Below, piece by piece: positions 8,297 to 15,566 of a DNA stretch of 33,763 bases (its first letter is position 1; each line of letters opens with the position of its first letter). The stretch covers positions 1 through 33,763 of the forward strand of contig SVGD01000015.1 in the NCBI GenBank assembly GCA_015056485.1, written 5' to 3'. The notes beneath the pieces were generated by a model. That model searched no databases, was not told the origin of the DNA, and was given only the letters and a program-made list of their open reading frames with translations. A program made the position numbers and the translations under genes. The DNA comes from Clostridiales bacterium. Its GTDB lineage: Bacteria > Bacillota > Clostridia > TANB77 > CAG-508.

Positions 8297-8327
8297 GGGC
8301 GAACTGAGTTCGCCCGTTATTTTTTTG
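8297..8327 (+). terminator. Rho-independent terminator of the MBOAT/DHHW operon
   Basis: Perfect 9-bp arms GGGCGAACT/AGTTCGCCC around a single G (in practice a 3-5 base loop), followed by GTTATTTTTTT. It appears to have been built from a GTAGGGG-type palindromic repeat. Confidence 0.75.
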
Positions 8328-8366
8328 CTCCAAAATCTTTTTTCGACAAAAAGCTACAAAAATCTA

Positions 8367-8395
8367 TTTAAAGCTACATAAAAACATGTTATAAT
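8367..8395 (+). promoter_or_regulatory. Probable sigma-A promoter of the lipid kinase gene
   Basis: TTTAAA, 17-base spacer, TATAAT with a TG two bases before the -10 region. It lies 43 bases upstream of the kinase start. Confidence 0.6.
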
Positions 8396-8437
8396 TAAAC
8401 TACTTGAAAAATAAAAATTATTTAGAAAGTAGGAAAT

Positions 8438-9304
8438 ATGAAGTATATTTTTATAATGAATGAAAGAGCAGGCAAAGGAAAATGCAAAAAAATATTACCT
8501 AACATAGAAAATGCTTGTAAAAATAGAAATATAGATTTCGAGGTAAGATATATATCACAAGAAAAAAGTGGTTATGATATTGCTTTTGAATATAAAAATG
8601 AAGAGTGTGTTATATATGTTGTTGGTGGAGATGGAACTTTGGCAGTTACTTTGCCAGGTTTAATTGGAACAAAAAACAAGCTAGGAATTATTCCAGCAGG
8701 TTCAGGAAATGATACTTACAGAACAATAAAAACAATGAAAGATGGAGAAGCTCTTATCGATTTAGGTCAAATAAATGATACATATTTTATAAATGTTGCA
8801 TGTAGTGGAATAGATGCAGAAGTTGGAAACAATATTGAAAAATTAAGAAATACTATAATTCCTTCAAGTCAACTATATAATGCAAGTTTAATATATACTT
8901 TTATTACTTTTAAACATAAAAAAATGAAAATGAAAACTAATATAAAAAATATAGAAGACAAATATACAATTTTAAGTATTTGTAATGGTTCATATTATGG
9001 AGGCGGATTTAAAATTGCACCAAAATCTAGATTAATGGATGGACTATTGGATATTTATTATGCTGAAAAAATGCCTAAATTTAAAATGCTTCCATTAATA
9101 TTAAAATTAAAAAAGGGTAAACATGAAGGAAAGAGAAGAGTTCATAAATTTAGAACAAATCATGTTGAATTAGAATTTGAAGAAGAAGTTACATTTAATG
9201 TAGATGGAGAAAAATTAACAAATAAAAAATTTATAATAGATGTATTACAAAAAGCAATAACATTAGTTAATGAAAGAGAATTTGTAGAAGAAATTATGAA
9301 TTAA
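8438..9304 (+). CDS. Diacylglycerol/lipid kinase family protein (YegS/DgkB type)
   Basis: 288 residues, normal for the family. It phosphorylates a membrane lipid such as diacylglycerol, using ATP, at the inner face of the membrane. Motifs: N-terminal NERAGKGKC, the nucleotide loop VGGDGTLA (residues 62-69), IPAGSGNDTYRTI (85-97), YYGGGFKIAPKSRLMDGLLDIYYAE (about 186-210) and the C-terminal NVDGEKL. The true substrate could be diacylglycerol, undecaprenol or another lipid alcohol. The gene is followed after 14 bases by a small hypothetical gene with its own AAGGAGGT site. Confidence 0.93.
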   Translation: MKYIFIMNERAGKGKCKKILPNIENACKNRNIDFEVRYISQEKSGYDIAFEYKNEECVIYVVGGDGTLAVTLPGLIGTKNKLGIIPAGSGNDTYRTIKTMKDGEALIDLGQINDTYFINVACSGIDAEVGNNIEKLRNTIIPSSQLYNASLIYTFITFKHKKMKMKTNIKNIEDKYTILSICNGSYYGGGFKIAPKSRLMDGLLDIYYAEKMPKFKMLPLILKLKKGKHEGKRRVHKFRTNHVELEFEEEVTFNVDGEKLTNKKFIIDVLQKAITLVNEREFVEEIMN

Positions 9305-9318
9305 GGAGGTATATTTTT

Positions 9319-9819
9319 ATGGAAAATGAAAAAAAGAAAATTAAAGAATTTTCTTATTCAAGTGCAGGTGGAATGTGGTTTGATTTTGATTTACATATTG
9401 ATTTTTTTAAGTATAGGGAAGAAGAGGATATAAAAGTATTTGAAATATACTTTTCACTAGGGAATAAAGATTTCTCAAAATCTTTTGAATCAACTATATA
9501 TCCAAAAGTTGAAGATTTTGCTATGTTGTTAAATAAAATAAACTTTGAAGAAATAAAAGAAAATAATGAATGTTCTGTATTAGAGGATTATCCAATAATT
9601 AAATTGACATATTCATATGATGATAAAACTAGTAAGACAATAAAATATCCTGATAATAAAGATTTTACAACTATTTGTTATGATTTTATAGAAAGATATA
9701 TATTTAAAGATAATGAGATACAAAATATTTGTAAAGAATCTGAAAATCCAAATGCATTTTATTTAAAATATGTAATGAGGATAAATGATGAGTTTAGAGT
9801 AGAGGATTATAATTTATAA
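9319..9819 (+). CDS. Hypothetical soluble acidic protein
   Basis: 166 residues, acidic, no signal peptide or membrane segment. It starts after an optimal AAGGAGGT. The N-terminal part (FSYSSAGGMWFDFDLHIDFFKY) is aromatic-rich and beta-like, and the middle reads DYPIIKLTYSYDDKTSKTIKYPDNKDF. I do not recognise a family. Its size, acidity and single-copy placement resemble orphan immunity proteins, but that is only an impression. It sits between the lipid kinase and the phosphoribosyltransferase on the same strand with short gaps and probably shares their transcript. Confidence 0.65.
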   Translation: MENEKKKIKEFSYSSAGGMWFDFDLHIDFFKYREEEDIKVFEIYFSLGNKDFSKSFESTIYPKVEDFAMLLNKINFEEIKENNECSVLEDYPIIKLTYSYDDKTSKTIKYPDNKDFTTICYDFIERYIFKDNEIQNICKESENPNAFYLKYVMRINDEFRVEDYNL

Positions 9820-9856
9820 AATATGAAAAATGAATTTAATAGAATGAGGTGAAAAT

Positions 9857-10429
9857 ATGGAGATAAGAAGTAATGATGCACCTATCCAATACGAAGAAGA
9901 AATTAGAGATATTTCACATGATGATTTTAAAAAGTACGTATTAAAACTTTCAAGAGAAATTGAAAAATATACTATTGAAAATAATTTAAGAATTGATTAT
10001 GTTGTACCAATATTACGAAGCGGAGCTGTGCCAGCAGTTTATATTGCTAATGAGCTAAACTTAATAAAATTTGCTCCAATTCAAGTGAAAAAAATAAAAG
10101 AAAATGGTATATATGACCATATTATTTTATTAAATGATTTAAAAGATTTGGATAAAGAAAAAGAGTTGAATTTGCTTGTTGTTGAAGGTACATATAGTTC
10201 TGGTGAAACAGCAAATACAGCTCTTAATGAAATAAGAAAGAGTTTACCAAAAGCTAAGATTTTATTTTCTTGTGTTTGTGTACGAGGAGAAGAAAATTTA
10301 CCAAAAGATGTAGAAAAAAGTTTTTATGGTTTTAGCTTAGCAAGAGAAAAACTATTTGTTTATCCTTGGGAAATTAAAGAGCAAAAAGAAACTCATCCAG
10401 ATCAAAAATTAGAAAATATTTTTTATTAA
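9857..10429 (+). CDS. Type I phosphoribosyltransferase-domain protein
   Basis: 190 residues. The fold is indicated by IDYVVPILRSGAVPAVYIANEL (about residues 55-77) and the PRPP-binding loop LLVVEGTYSSGETANTA (about 106-122), which replaces the usual acidic DD pair with VE. The N-terminal IEEE/SHDDFKKYVLKLSREIE region is helical. Family members salvage bases or make nucleotides from PRPP; the base specificity cannot be inferred. The altered loop suggests a non-standard substrate or a regulatory relative. AGGTG lies before the start. The gene is closed by the terminator at 10451. Confidence 0.75.
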   Translation: MEIRSNDAPIQYEEEIRDISHDDFKKYVLKLSREIEKYTIENNLRIDYVVPILRSGAVPAVYIANELNLIKFAPIQVKKIKENGIYDHIILLNDLKDLDKEKELNLLVVEGTYSSGETANTALNEIRKSLPKAKILFSCVCVRGEENLPKDVEKSFYGFSLAREKLFVYPWEIKEQKETHPDQKLENIFY

Positions 10430-10450
10430 AATTAATTAAAAAGGACAATA

Positions 10451-10494
10451 AAAAGCACATATCTAACTATTTGTAGTTTAATATGTGCTTTTTT
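10451..10494 (+). terminator. Rho-independent terminator
   Basis: Long stem AAAAGCACATAT...ATATGTGCTTTT with inner pairs (TAACTA/TAGTTT with mismatches) and loop TTTG, followed by T residues. The same hairpin occurs almost unchanged at 13151-13190. Confidence 0.85.
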
Positions 10495-10615
10495 ATTATA
10501 TATCTAATAATATCTAAAACCACTTTATATAAATCTTTAATATTATTTTCTATCATAGGCATTTACTTTTTTCAATATTTTACACAAAGGGAATTTTATA
10601 AATTGATAAAGTCTT

Positions 10616-10645
10616 TTGACAACAGAGTTAAAGTTATGCTAATAT
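10616..10645 (+). promoter_or_regulatory. Sigma-A promoter of the GNAT-phosphonopyruvate decarboxylase pair
   Basis: Consensus TTGACA, 18-base spacer, TAATAT, with TATG just upstream of the -10. The first gene begins with GTG 18 bases downstream, so the 5' leader is short. The rest of the 10495-10615 gap is AT-rich and shows nothing else. Confidence 0.72.
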
Positions 10646-10663
10646 GATGATGGTGATATAAAA

Positions 10664-11206
10664 GTGAAAATTAGAGTATGTAATGGCATGAGTTTTTCGG
10701 ATATAGAAAAGTATTTATATCCCGTACAAACATATAATACAGAGAAAAAAGAAAATGACATGTATGATGATTGGGATGAATATGAACATACAAAAAATTG
10801 GATTAACAATATTATTAATGAAATGCAAAATGGTGAAGATGATATTTTAGATATATATTATTTGGAAGAAAATAATATAGTTATTGGAGTTATATGTTCT
10901 TTATATGGAAGTAATTTAATCAATAAATTTTTAATTAAAAATAATATAAATACTGAAAAGAAATCTGCTCAACTTAGTTGCTTTCATATTCTAAAAAAAT
11001 ATCGAGGTATTGGTAACAAATGGTTAAATGATGAAGTTTTTAAAGATTTAAAAAGTCAGGGGATTCAAGAAATATATATTAAGTCCAGTCACAACAAAGC
11101 ACTAAGTCTGTACAATCGCTTAGGAGAAGTAGTTGGTAATTACATTGGAATAAGCGATAACAACTTATATCAAAGATATGGATATGTTTATAAAATAACG
11201 CTTTGA
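10664..11206 (+). CDS. GNAT-family N-acetyltransferase
   Basis: 180 residues starting at GTG; a GGTGAT site lies 8 bases upstream, and nearby ATGs run into a stop. The acetyl-CoA-binding core is seen in SCFHILKKYRGIGNKWLNDEVFKDLKSQGI (about residues 104-133; key element RGIGNKW), followed by IYIKSSHNKALSLYNRLGEV, where the Tyr/N region is typical. The N-terminal 60 residues are acidic and not typical of small GNATs. The substrate is unknown. The gene overlaps the preliminary reading frame of the next gene, so the two are cotranscribed with a decarboxylase, which suggests acetylation of a small metabolite in that pathway. Confidence 0.82.
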   Translation: MKIRVCNGMSFSDIEKYLYPVQTYNTEKKENDMYDDWDEYEHTKNWINNIINEMQNGEDDILDIYYLEENNIVIGVICSLYGSNLINKFLIKNNINTEKKSAQLSCFHILKKYRGIGNKWLNDEVFKDLKSQGIQEIYIKSSHNKALSLYNRLGEVVGNYIGISDNNLYQRYGYVYKITL

Positions 11207-11238
11207 GACTAAAAAATTTTAATTATATGGTGATAGAG

Positions 11239-12351
11239 ATGATTAATACAAAAGATTTTTATAATACTTTATTGGAAAATGATTTTAACTTTTTTACTGG
11301 TGTACCAGACTCGCTATTAAAAGAATTCTGTATGTGTATAAAAGATTTATCTAGAAAAGAAAATCATATTATTTCTGCTAATGAGGGGAATGCAGTTGCT
11401 ATTTCCTGTGGATACAATATAGCAACTGGCAAATACGGTGTTGTTTATATGCAAAATTCTGGATTAGGAAATATAATAAATCCTATTCTTTCTTTAGCAG
11501 ATGAAAAAATTTATAAAATTCCTATGCTGTTTCTTATTGGTTATAGAGGTGAACCTAATACAAAGGATGAGCCACAACATATTAAACAAGGAGAGTTAAC
11601 ACTTCCAATTTTAGAAACATTGGGTATGGAATATTTGATTTTAGATGAAGATTATAGAAAGCAAATAAAATATTGTTATGAATATATTAAGAAGAATGGC
11701 AAACCAATAGCTATTATAGTAAAAAAGGATATGTTTTCAAAATATGAAGCGGAAACAGAAAAGAATAATAATCTATTAACTAGAGAAGAGGCTTTAGATG
11801 TTATTATTAGTAATTTGAATACAAATGATTTTACAGTATCTACTACTGGAAAAACATCTAGGGAAATTTTTGAAATTAGAGAAAGATACAATATGAGGCA
11901 TAGTAATGATTTCTTAAATGTCGGAGCTATGGGACATACTTCTTCATTGGCATTTGGAATTAGTTTGTTTACTACAAATAACATTTTTTGTATAGACGGT
12001 GATGGAGCATTTATTATGCACATGGGAGGACTTGCGGTAGCAATCCAAAATGCTAAAGATAATTTTAAATATATATTAATTAATAATGGATATCATGAAT
12101 CGGTTGGAGGTCAACCAACAATTTCATATAATATAAATATATCTAAGATTTTATCAGGATTTGGGTTTAAAGAAGTAATAGAAGTAGATAACGCAAATGA
12201 ATTTAAAAATGCTTTAGATAAAATAAAGAATAAAGGCAAAATGGCAATAGTTGTTAATACAAATAACAAATCAAGAAATGACTTAGGAAGACCTAATATT
12301 TCTCTTATAGATAGTAAGGAAGAATTTAAAAGGAATATAAATAATAAGTAA
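11239..12351 (+). CDS. Phosphonopyruvate decarboxylase (Ppd/AepY type)
   Basis: 370 residues from ATG 11239 (MINTKDFYNTLLENDFNFF...); two upstream in-frame starts overlap the GNAT gene and would add residues not found in the family. It is a thiamine-diphosphate enzyme: FFTGVPDSLLKEFC, then SANEGNAVAISCGY with the catalytic Glu, QNSGLGNIINP, GYRGEPNTKDEPQH, and in the C-terminal half the TPP/Mg motif GDGAFIMHMGG followed by NNGYHESVGGQPT. The closing SRNDLGRP segment is also typical. The reaction is 3-phosphonopyruvate to phosphonoacetaldehyde, the committing step of phosphonate synthesis. No PEP mutase gene is visible here. Sulfopyruvate decarboxylase is a less likely alternative. Confidence 0.88.
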   Translation: MINTKDFYNTLLENDFNFFTGVPDSLLKEFCMCIKDLSRKENHIISANEGNAVAISCGYNIATGKYGVVYMQNSGLGNIINPILSLADEKIYKIPMLFLIGYRGEPNTKDEPQHIKQGELTLPILETLGMEYLILDEDYRKQIKYCYEYIKKNGKPIAIIVKKDMFSKYEAETEKNNNLLTREEALDVIISNLNTNDFTVSTTGKTSREIFEIRERYNMRHSNDFLNVGAMGHTSSLAFGISLFTTNNIFCIDGDGAFIMHMGGLAVAIQNAKDNFKYILINNGYHESVGGQPTISYNINISKILSGFGFKEVIEVDNANEFKNALDKIKNKGKMAIVVNTNNKSRNDLGRPNISLIDSKEEFKRNINNK

Positions 12352-12388
12352 TTAAAGATATTTTAATCATTTCAGCAGAATAAAAATA

Positions 12389-12422
12389 AAGGCGGTTATC
12401 CCGAAATGGGATAACTGCCTTT
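12389..12422. terminator. Bidirectional terminator between convergent genes
   Basis: 14-bp stem AAGGCGGTTATCCC/GGGATAACTGCCTT with one G-T pair and loop GAAAT. T-rich on both strands (TTTTGC to the right; TTTATTTTTATT on the minus strand). It serves the decarboxylase gene and the minus-strand kinase gene. Confidence 0.9.
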
Positions 12423-12434
12423 TGCTTGTTGGTA

Positions 12435-13067
12435 TTATCTCTGTATAATGTATACAGTATCAAAACCAAGACCAAGGACTCTTTTCTCTTGGAGAAGATT
12501 CTTAACAAGACCCTGATAGTACTCGAAATCTTCATCAGATATACGTTTGAAAAATCGCTGGGATTGAACCCTTTTAAGTTCTTCTAAGTTTGTATTTAAA
12601 AAAAGTCCTACTATATTTGAAAAATATTCAGAAACAGCTTTTAAAATAACAAACCTATCACTTAATGAAAGAAAAATACCATCTAATATGAGTACATCAT
12701 ATAAATCAGCTGATTCATTAAAAGCATCTTCAAGACTTTTTACTTGTATTGAGCCTAAATCATTATCAATATCTACCGTCATCAGATTTTTAATAATGTA
12801 ATCTGATGTAAGGTCGTCAGCGGAAATGATTTTACTGCTCAAGCCAATGCCTTCACAATGTTTATTTAATTTTTCAGCCATAGTACTTTTCCCAGAGCCC
12901 GGAACTCCCATAAGCATAATTAAATTTTTGCCATGTTCATCCAAAGAAAGATCTTCGAGAGAATGCTCTACCTTACCAAGTTTAGTAGGTATAAGCAATT
13001 CTAGCCGTTCATCCTCAATATCAGGCTGTAAGCTTAATTCCCAAAGAGATAAGAAGTCAAACTTCAT
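12435..13067 (-). CDS. P-loop kinase-like protein (zeta-toxin/AAA_33 type)
   Basis: 210 residues, starting at the ATG complementary to 13065-13067, which has AGGAGTGG upstream; the longer frame reading from 13121 has no such site. Walker A is NLIMLMGVPGSGKSTMAEKL (GVPGSGKST about residues 54-62). A DD pair follows in KIISADDLTS, LYDVLILDGIFLS is the probable Walker B strand, and RFFKRI is a lid-like arginine stretch. It resembles small nucleotide or zeta-like kinases; the substrate is unknown. Codons are less AT-biased than in flanking genes. It has its own promoter and terminator, so it behaves as an independent single-gene unit, perhaps of phage or plasmid origin. Confidence 0.8.
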   Translation of the reverse strand: MKFDFLSLWELSLQPDIEDERLELLIPTKLGKVEHSLEDLSLDEHGKNLIMLMGVPGSGKSTMAEKLNKHCEGIGLSSKIISADDLTSDYIIKNLMTVDIDNDLGSIQVKSLEDAFNESADLYDVLILDGIFLSLSDRFVILKAVSEYFSNIVGLFLNTNLEELKRVQSQRFFKRISDEDFEYYQGLVKNLLQEKRVLGLGFDTVYIIQR

Positions 13068-13097
13068 AAAGACCACTCCTAATGTAAGAATAGATAT

Positions 13098-13126
13098 ATT
13101 ATAACAGAGTTTACATAACAATGCAA
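13098..13126 (-). promoter_or_regulatory. Sigma-A promoter of the P-loop kinase gene
   Basis: On the minus strand: TTGCAT, 17-base spacer, TATAAT. It lies about 30 bases upstream of the chosen start and inside the longer frame, which supports the downstream ATG. Confidence 0.78.
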
Positions 13127-13150
13127 GAATAAGAAATACGGAATACTATT

Positions 13151-13190
13151 AAAAAAACACATATCAAACTATTTCTAGTTTAATATGTGC
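13151..13190 (-). terminator. Rho-independent terminator of the ubiquitin-fusion gene
   Basis: Stem CACATATTAAACTA pairing with TAGTTTGATATGTG (one G-T pair) around GAAA on the minus strand, then seven T. It is a near copy of the hairpin at 10451-10494. Confidence 0.88.
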
Positions 13191-13196
13191 TTTTAC

Positions 13197-13916
13197 TTAT
13201 CTCTTACAAACTTTAACTCCAACAAATCCTAAAACAATTGCAACTAAAATAACAATATAAAATTTATTATTTATTTGTATATTATTGCTTCCTGTTTTTG
13301 GGGTTGTATCTTTAATATTTGGTTCTTGAACTTGTTCTTCAATTTTTTCTAATTCTTGTGTTGGTTCATCTTCTGGCAAGTCGACTTTCTCTTGAGCAAA
13401 TGTTGCTTTTACAGTTACATCATAATCAGGCATTGTGAAAGAATTATTTACTACATCTACTTTAACATTTTCATCTGCTGAGTTATATGCTACAAGGCTT
13501 TCTAAAACATATCCTGGAGCTGGTTCTACAGTTAATGTTATTTGTTCATCTTTAGCTGCTGATGTATGACTAGATGTAACTTTACCATTTTCAGTTTCTA
13601 ATATTGTTATAGATTTTGAACCACGCAAACGTAAAACTAAATGCAAAGTTGATTCTTTTTGAATATTATAATCTGATAAAGTTTTTCCTTCTTCAAGCTG
13701 CTTTCCAGCAAATATTAATCTTTGTTGGTCTGGTGGGATACCCTCTTTTTCTTGAATTTTTGCTTTTATAGCATCAATGCTATCATTAGGTTCTACTTCA
13801 AGAGTAATAGTTTTTTCATTAAGTGTTTTTACGAATATTTGCATAGCTTGAACTTGAGTTGAAATTATACATATCATGAAAAACAGTATAACAGTAATAA
13901 ATAATTTTTTCTTCAT
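13197..13916 (-). CDS. Secreted, wall-anchored ubiquitin fusion protein
   Basis: 239 residues. Residues 1-24 are a signal peptide (lysine-rich start, hydrophobic core, VQA before the cut), so the mature chain would begin exactly at ubiquitin Met1. Residues 25-100 (DNA 13617-13844) match human ubiquitin at 65 of 76 positions by eye. Lys 6, 11, 27, 29, 33, 48 and 63, and Leu8-Ile44-His68-Val70 are all kept; the end is RLRGS, not RLRGG. Residues about 101-178 resemble a divergent InlB B-repeat ([25 protein letters not shown]). An acidic linker leads to TPKTG (205-209), a hydrophobic helix (220-236) and tail CKR, a sortase-type signal. The site AAGGGGGAA precedes the ATG; a TATAAT lies just upstream but its -35 is weak. 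Codons are AT-rich like the neighbours. Inferred role: host-facing ubiquitin mimic. Confidence 0.95.
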   Translation of the reverse strand: MKKKLFITVILFFMICIISTQVQAMQIFVKTLNEKTITLEVEPNDSIDAIKAKIQEKEGIPPDQQRLIFAGKQLEEGKTLSDYNIQKESTLHLVLRLRGSKSITILETENGKVTSSHTSAAKDEQITLTVEPAPGYVLESLVAYNSADENVKVDVVNNSFTMPDYDVTVKATFAQEKVDLPEDEPTQELEKIEEQVQEPNIKDTTPKTGSNNIQINNKFYIVILVAIVLGFVGVKVCKR

Positions 13917-14077
13917 AACATTTCCCCCTTATATTATATTATTTTTTTATTGTATAGGAAAAATCGACTTTTATCTTGGCTGTATTTAAGATTTTTCCGT
14001 ATACAACAAGGTTAGGCTACCTTAGTATGTGCCGATGCGAAGCATCGTGTACAAGTATTTCGCGCATTCTTCAAAGA
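13917..14077. other. Intergenic region with small hairpins upstream of the ubiquitin gene
   Basis: It holds AAGGT/ACCTT (14008-14023), a perfect CGATGC/GCATCG hairpin with loop GAA (14033-14047), and ATTTCGC/GCGAAAT spanning the end of the radical SAM gene. None is followed by a clear T run on the minus strand, so the radical SAM gene and the ubiquitin gene could be partly cotranscribed. I see no known operator. Confidence 0.4.
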
Positions 14078-15007
14078 CTAACTTAGCGAAATGCCTTTCT
14101 TATAATGCATACCTTGTTCTAAATTTTTTTCTCTTAAAATTTTATCCAAACCATTTAAAACTAATTTTTTATGAATGTTCCAGCTTGGAGCAATTAACGA
14201 TTCTTTAGGTGCATCCCCAGAAATTCTATGAATTATAATATTTGGATTAATATGAGTTATTATATATTCTAAATCTTCTAGGTAAGCTTCAAGAGTAATT
14301 GGAGTATAGTTGCCATTTAAATACATTTTTTCTAAAACAGTGTTTTTAACAACATAAGTTGAATGTATTTTTAATCCTTGTAAATCATGGTTATTTAAAA
14401 ATGCAACAGTATTTTCTAAATCTTTTCTTGTTTCATTTGGTAAACCTACCATTATATGTGTTACTACATCTATATTATATTCATTTAATAGTTTAACAGA
14501 AGTAGTAAAATCTTCAGAAGTGTAAACTCTATTAATTAGTTTTCCAGTAATATTATTAGAAGTCTGTAAGCCTAGCTCCACACAAACATAATATTTTTCT
14601 TTATATGTTGCTAACAATTTTACAATTTCTTCATTAATACAATCAGGTCTTGTAGCAACAGAAATTCCAACAATTCTTTCATCTATTAGAGCAGAATCAT
14701 ATTTTTGTTTTAGAGTTTCTACAGGAGCATAAGTATTAGAAAAGTTTTGAAAATATACAATAAATTTATTCGCTCTTTCACCTCTATAACTATTTAAAAA
14801 TGAAGTTACTTGTTCTGAAATTTCTAATTTATGTTTTAAATGTTCACCAGAACCTTGCTCACTACAAAAAATGCAACCACCTTTGCCTAATGTTCCGTCT
14901 CTATTAGGACATGTAAAATTCCCATCAACACAAATTTTTAAAGTTCGCTCTCCAAATTTATTTTTCAGATATTTATTTAAATGATTATATCTTTCTAAAT
15001 TATTCAT
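14078..15007 (-). CDS. TIGR01212-family radical SAM protein (YhcC type)
   Basis: 309 residues, full length for the family. The cluster motif is spaced as in TIGR01212 proteins: FTCPNRDGTLGKGGCIFCSE contains the Cys ligands (about residues 29-48). FIVYFQNFSNTYAP, VGISVATRPDCI, VELGLQTSN, then THIMVGLPNET and LKIHSTYVVKNT follow in order. These cytosolic [4Fe-4S]/SAM enzymes are widely conserved; a tRNA- or rRNA-related role has been proposed for relatives but the reaction is not settled. It starts 46 bases from the divergent amidase gene, so the two share a short intergenic region. It is read toward the ubiquitin gene on the same strand. Confidence 0.9.
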   Translation of the reverse strand: MNNLERYNHLNKYLKNKFGERTLKICVDGNFTCPNRDGTLGKGGCIFCSEQGSGEHLKHKLEISEQVTSFLNSYRGERANKFIVYFQNFSNTYAPVETLKQKYDSALIDERIVGISVATRPDCINEEIVKLLATYKEKYYVCVELGLQTSNNITGKLINRVYTSEDFTTSVKLLNEYNIDVVTHIMVGLPNETRKDLENTVAFLNNHDLQGLKIHSTYVVKNTVLEKMYLNGNYTPITLEAYLEDLEYIITHINPNIIIHRISGDAPKESLIAPSWNIHKKLVLNGLDKILREKNLEQGMHYKKGISLS

Positions 15008-15053
15008 AAAAATATTATATCACAGTATAAAAAAGAATAACAAGGAGGAATTT

Positions 15054-15533
15054 ATGAAAGAATACAACCGAAAGGAAGCAGTAAAATATGCTAAAAAATG
15101 GGCATACAAAAGGAATCCTAAATATTATAATTTTGATAATGTAGGGGGTGATTGCACATCTTTTGTATCACAATGCATATATGCAGGAGCGGGAATTATG
15201 AACTACAGCACATATGGTTGGTACTACAAGGATGGATATAATAAATCTGCATCATGGTCAGGAGTAGAATATTTATATAAATTTCTAACAACAAATGAAC
15301 AAGTAGGACCATTTGGAAGAGAAGAACAATTAAATAAATTAGAAAAAGGAGATATAATACAATTAAGTTTTGATGGAAGAACATTTGGACATACATTAAT
15401 AATAACTGATATAAAATTAGAAAATAATAATATACTAATTGCTAGTCACACAGAAGACAGCTATAATAGGAATTTAAATACATATAGATATAATAAAGCA
15501 AGGGGAATAAAAATAGAAGGAGTGAGATATTAA
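15054..15533 (+). CDS. Amidase_6-domain (putative cell wall amidase/peptidase) protein
   Basis: 159 residues. It consists of an Amidase_6 domain alone: YNRKEAVKYAKKWAYKRNPKYY, then the nucleophile region GGDCTSFVSQCIYAGAGIM with Cys33 or so, a Trp-rich central part, GDIIQLSF, and FGHTLIITDI with the predicted catalytic His. The usual family order is Cys-His-Asp. Full-length relatives are secreted and follow a signal peptide, but here there is none, so the protein is either cytosolic, exported by another route, or released with a phage-like lysis function. AAGGAGG precedes the start. It is divergent from the radical SAM gene and has no downstream partner. Confidence 0.85.
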   Translation: MKEYNRKEAVKYAKKWAYKRNPKYYNFDNVGGDCTSFVSQCIYAGAGIMNYSTYGWYYKDGYNKSASWSGVEYLYKFLTTNEQVGPFGREEQLNKLEKGDIIQLSFDGRTFGHTLIITDIKLENNNILIASHTEDSYNRNLNTYRYNKARGIKIEGVRY

Positions 15534-15566
15534 TTTATTTTACTGTTAGGTTTTAAATTAAAAAAT

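Noticed and set aside
11203..11238. Start of the phosphonopyruvate decarboxylase at TTG 11203
   Set aside because: The extra residues are not in the family and overlap the GNAT gene; the family N-terminus begins at 11239.
13197..13916. Ubiquitin gene as eukaryotic contamination or misassembly
   Set aside because: The frame is fused to a bacterial signal peptide, an InlB-like repeat and a sortase signal, with bacterial expression signals and AT-rich codons matching the window.
15196..15396. Minus-strand frame inside the Amidase_6 gene
   Set aside because: Hydrophobic shadow translation of the real gene, with no ribosome binding site.
15054..15533. Amidase_6 protein as a deubiquitinase partner of the ubiquitin gene
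   Set aside because: It matches a cell-wall amidase family, is divergent and separated by another gene, and no ubiquitin-binding feature is visible; the link would be speculation.
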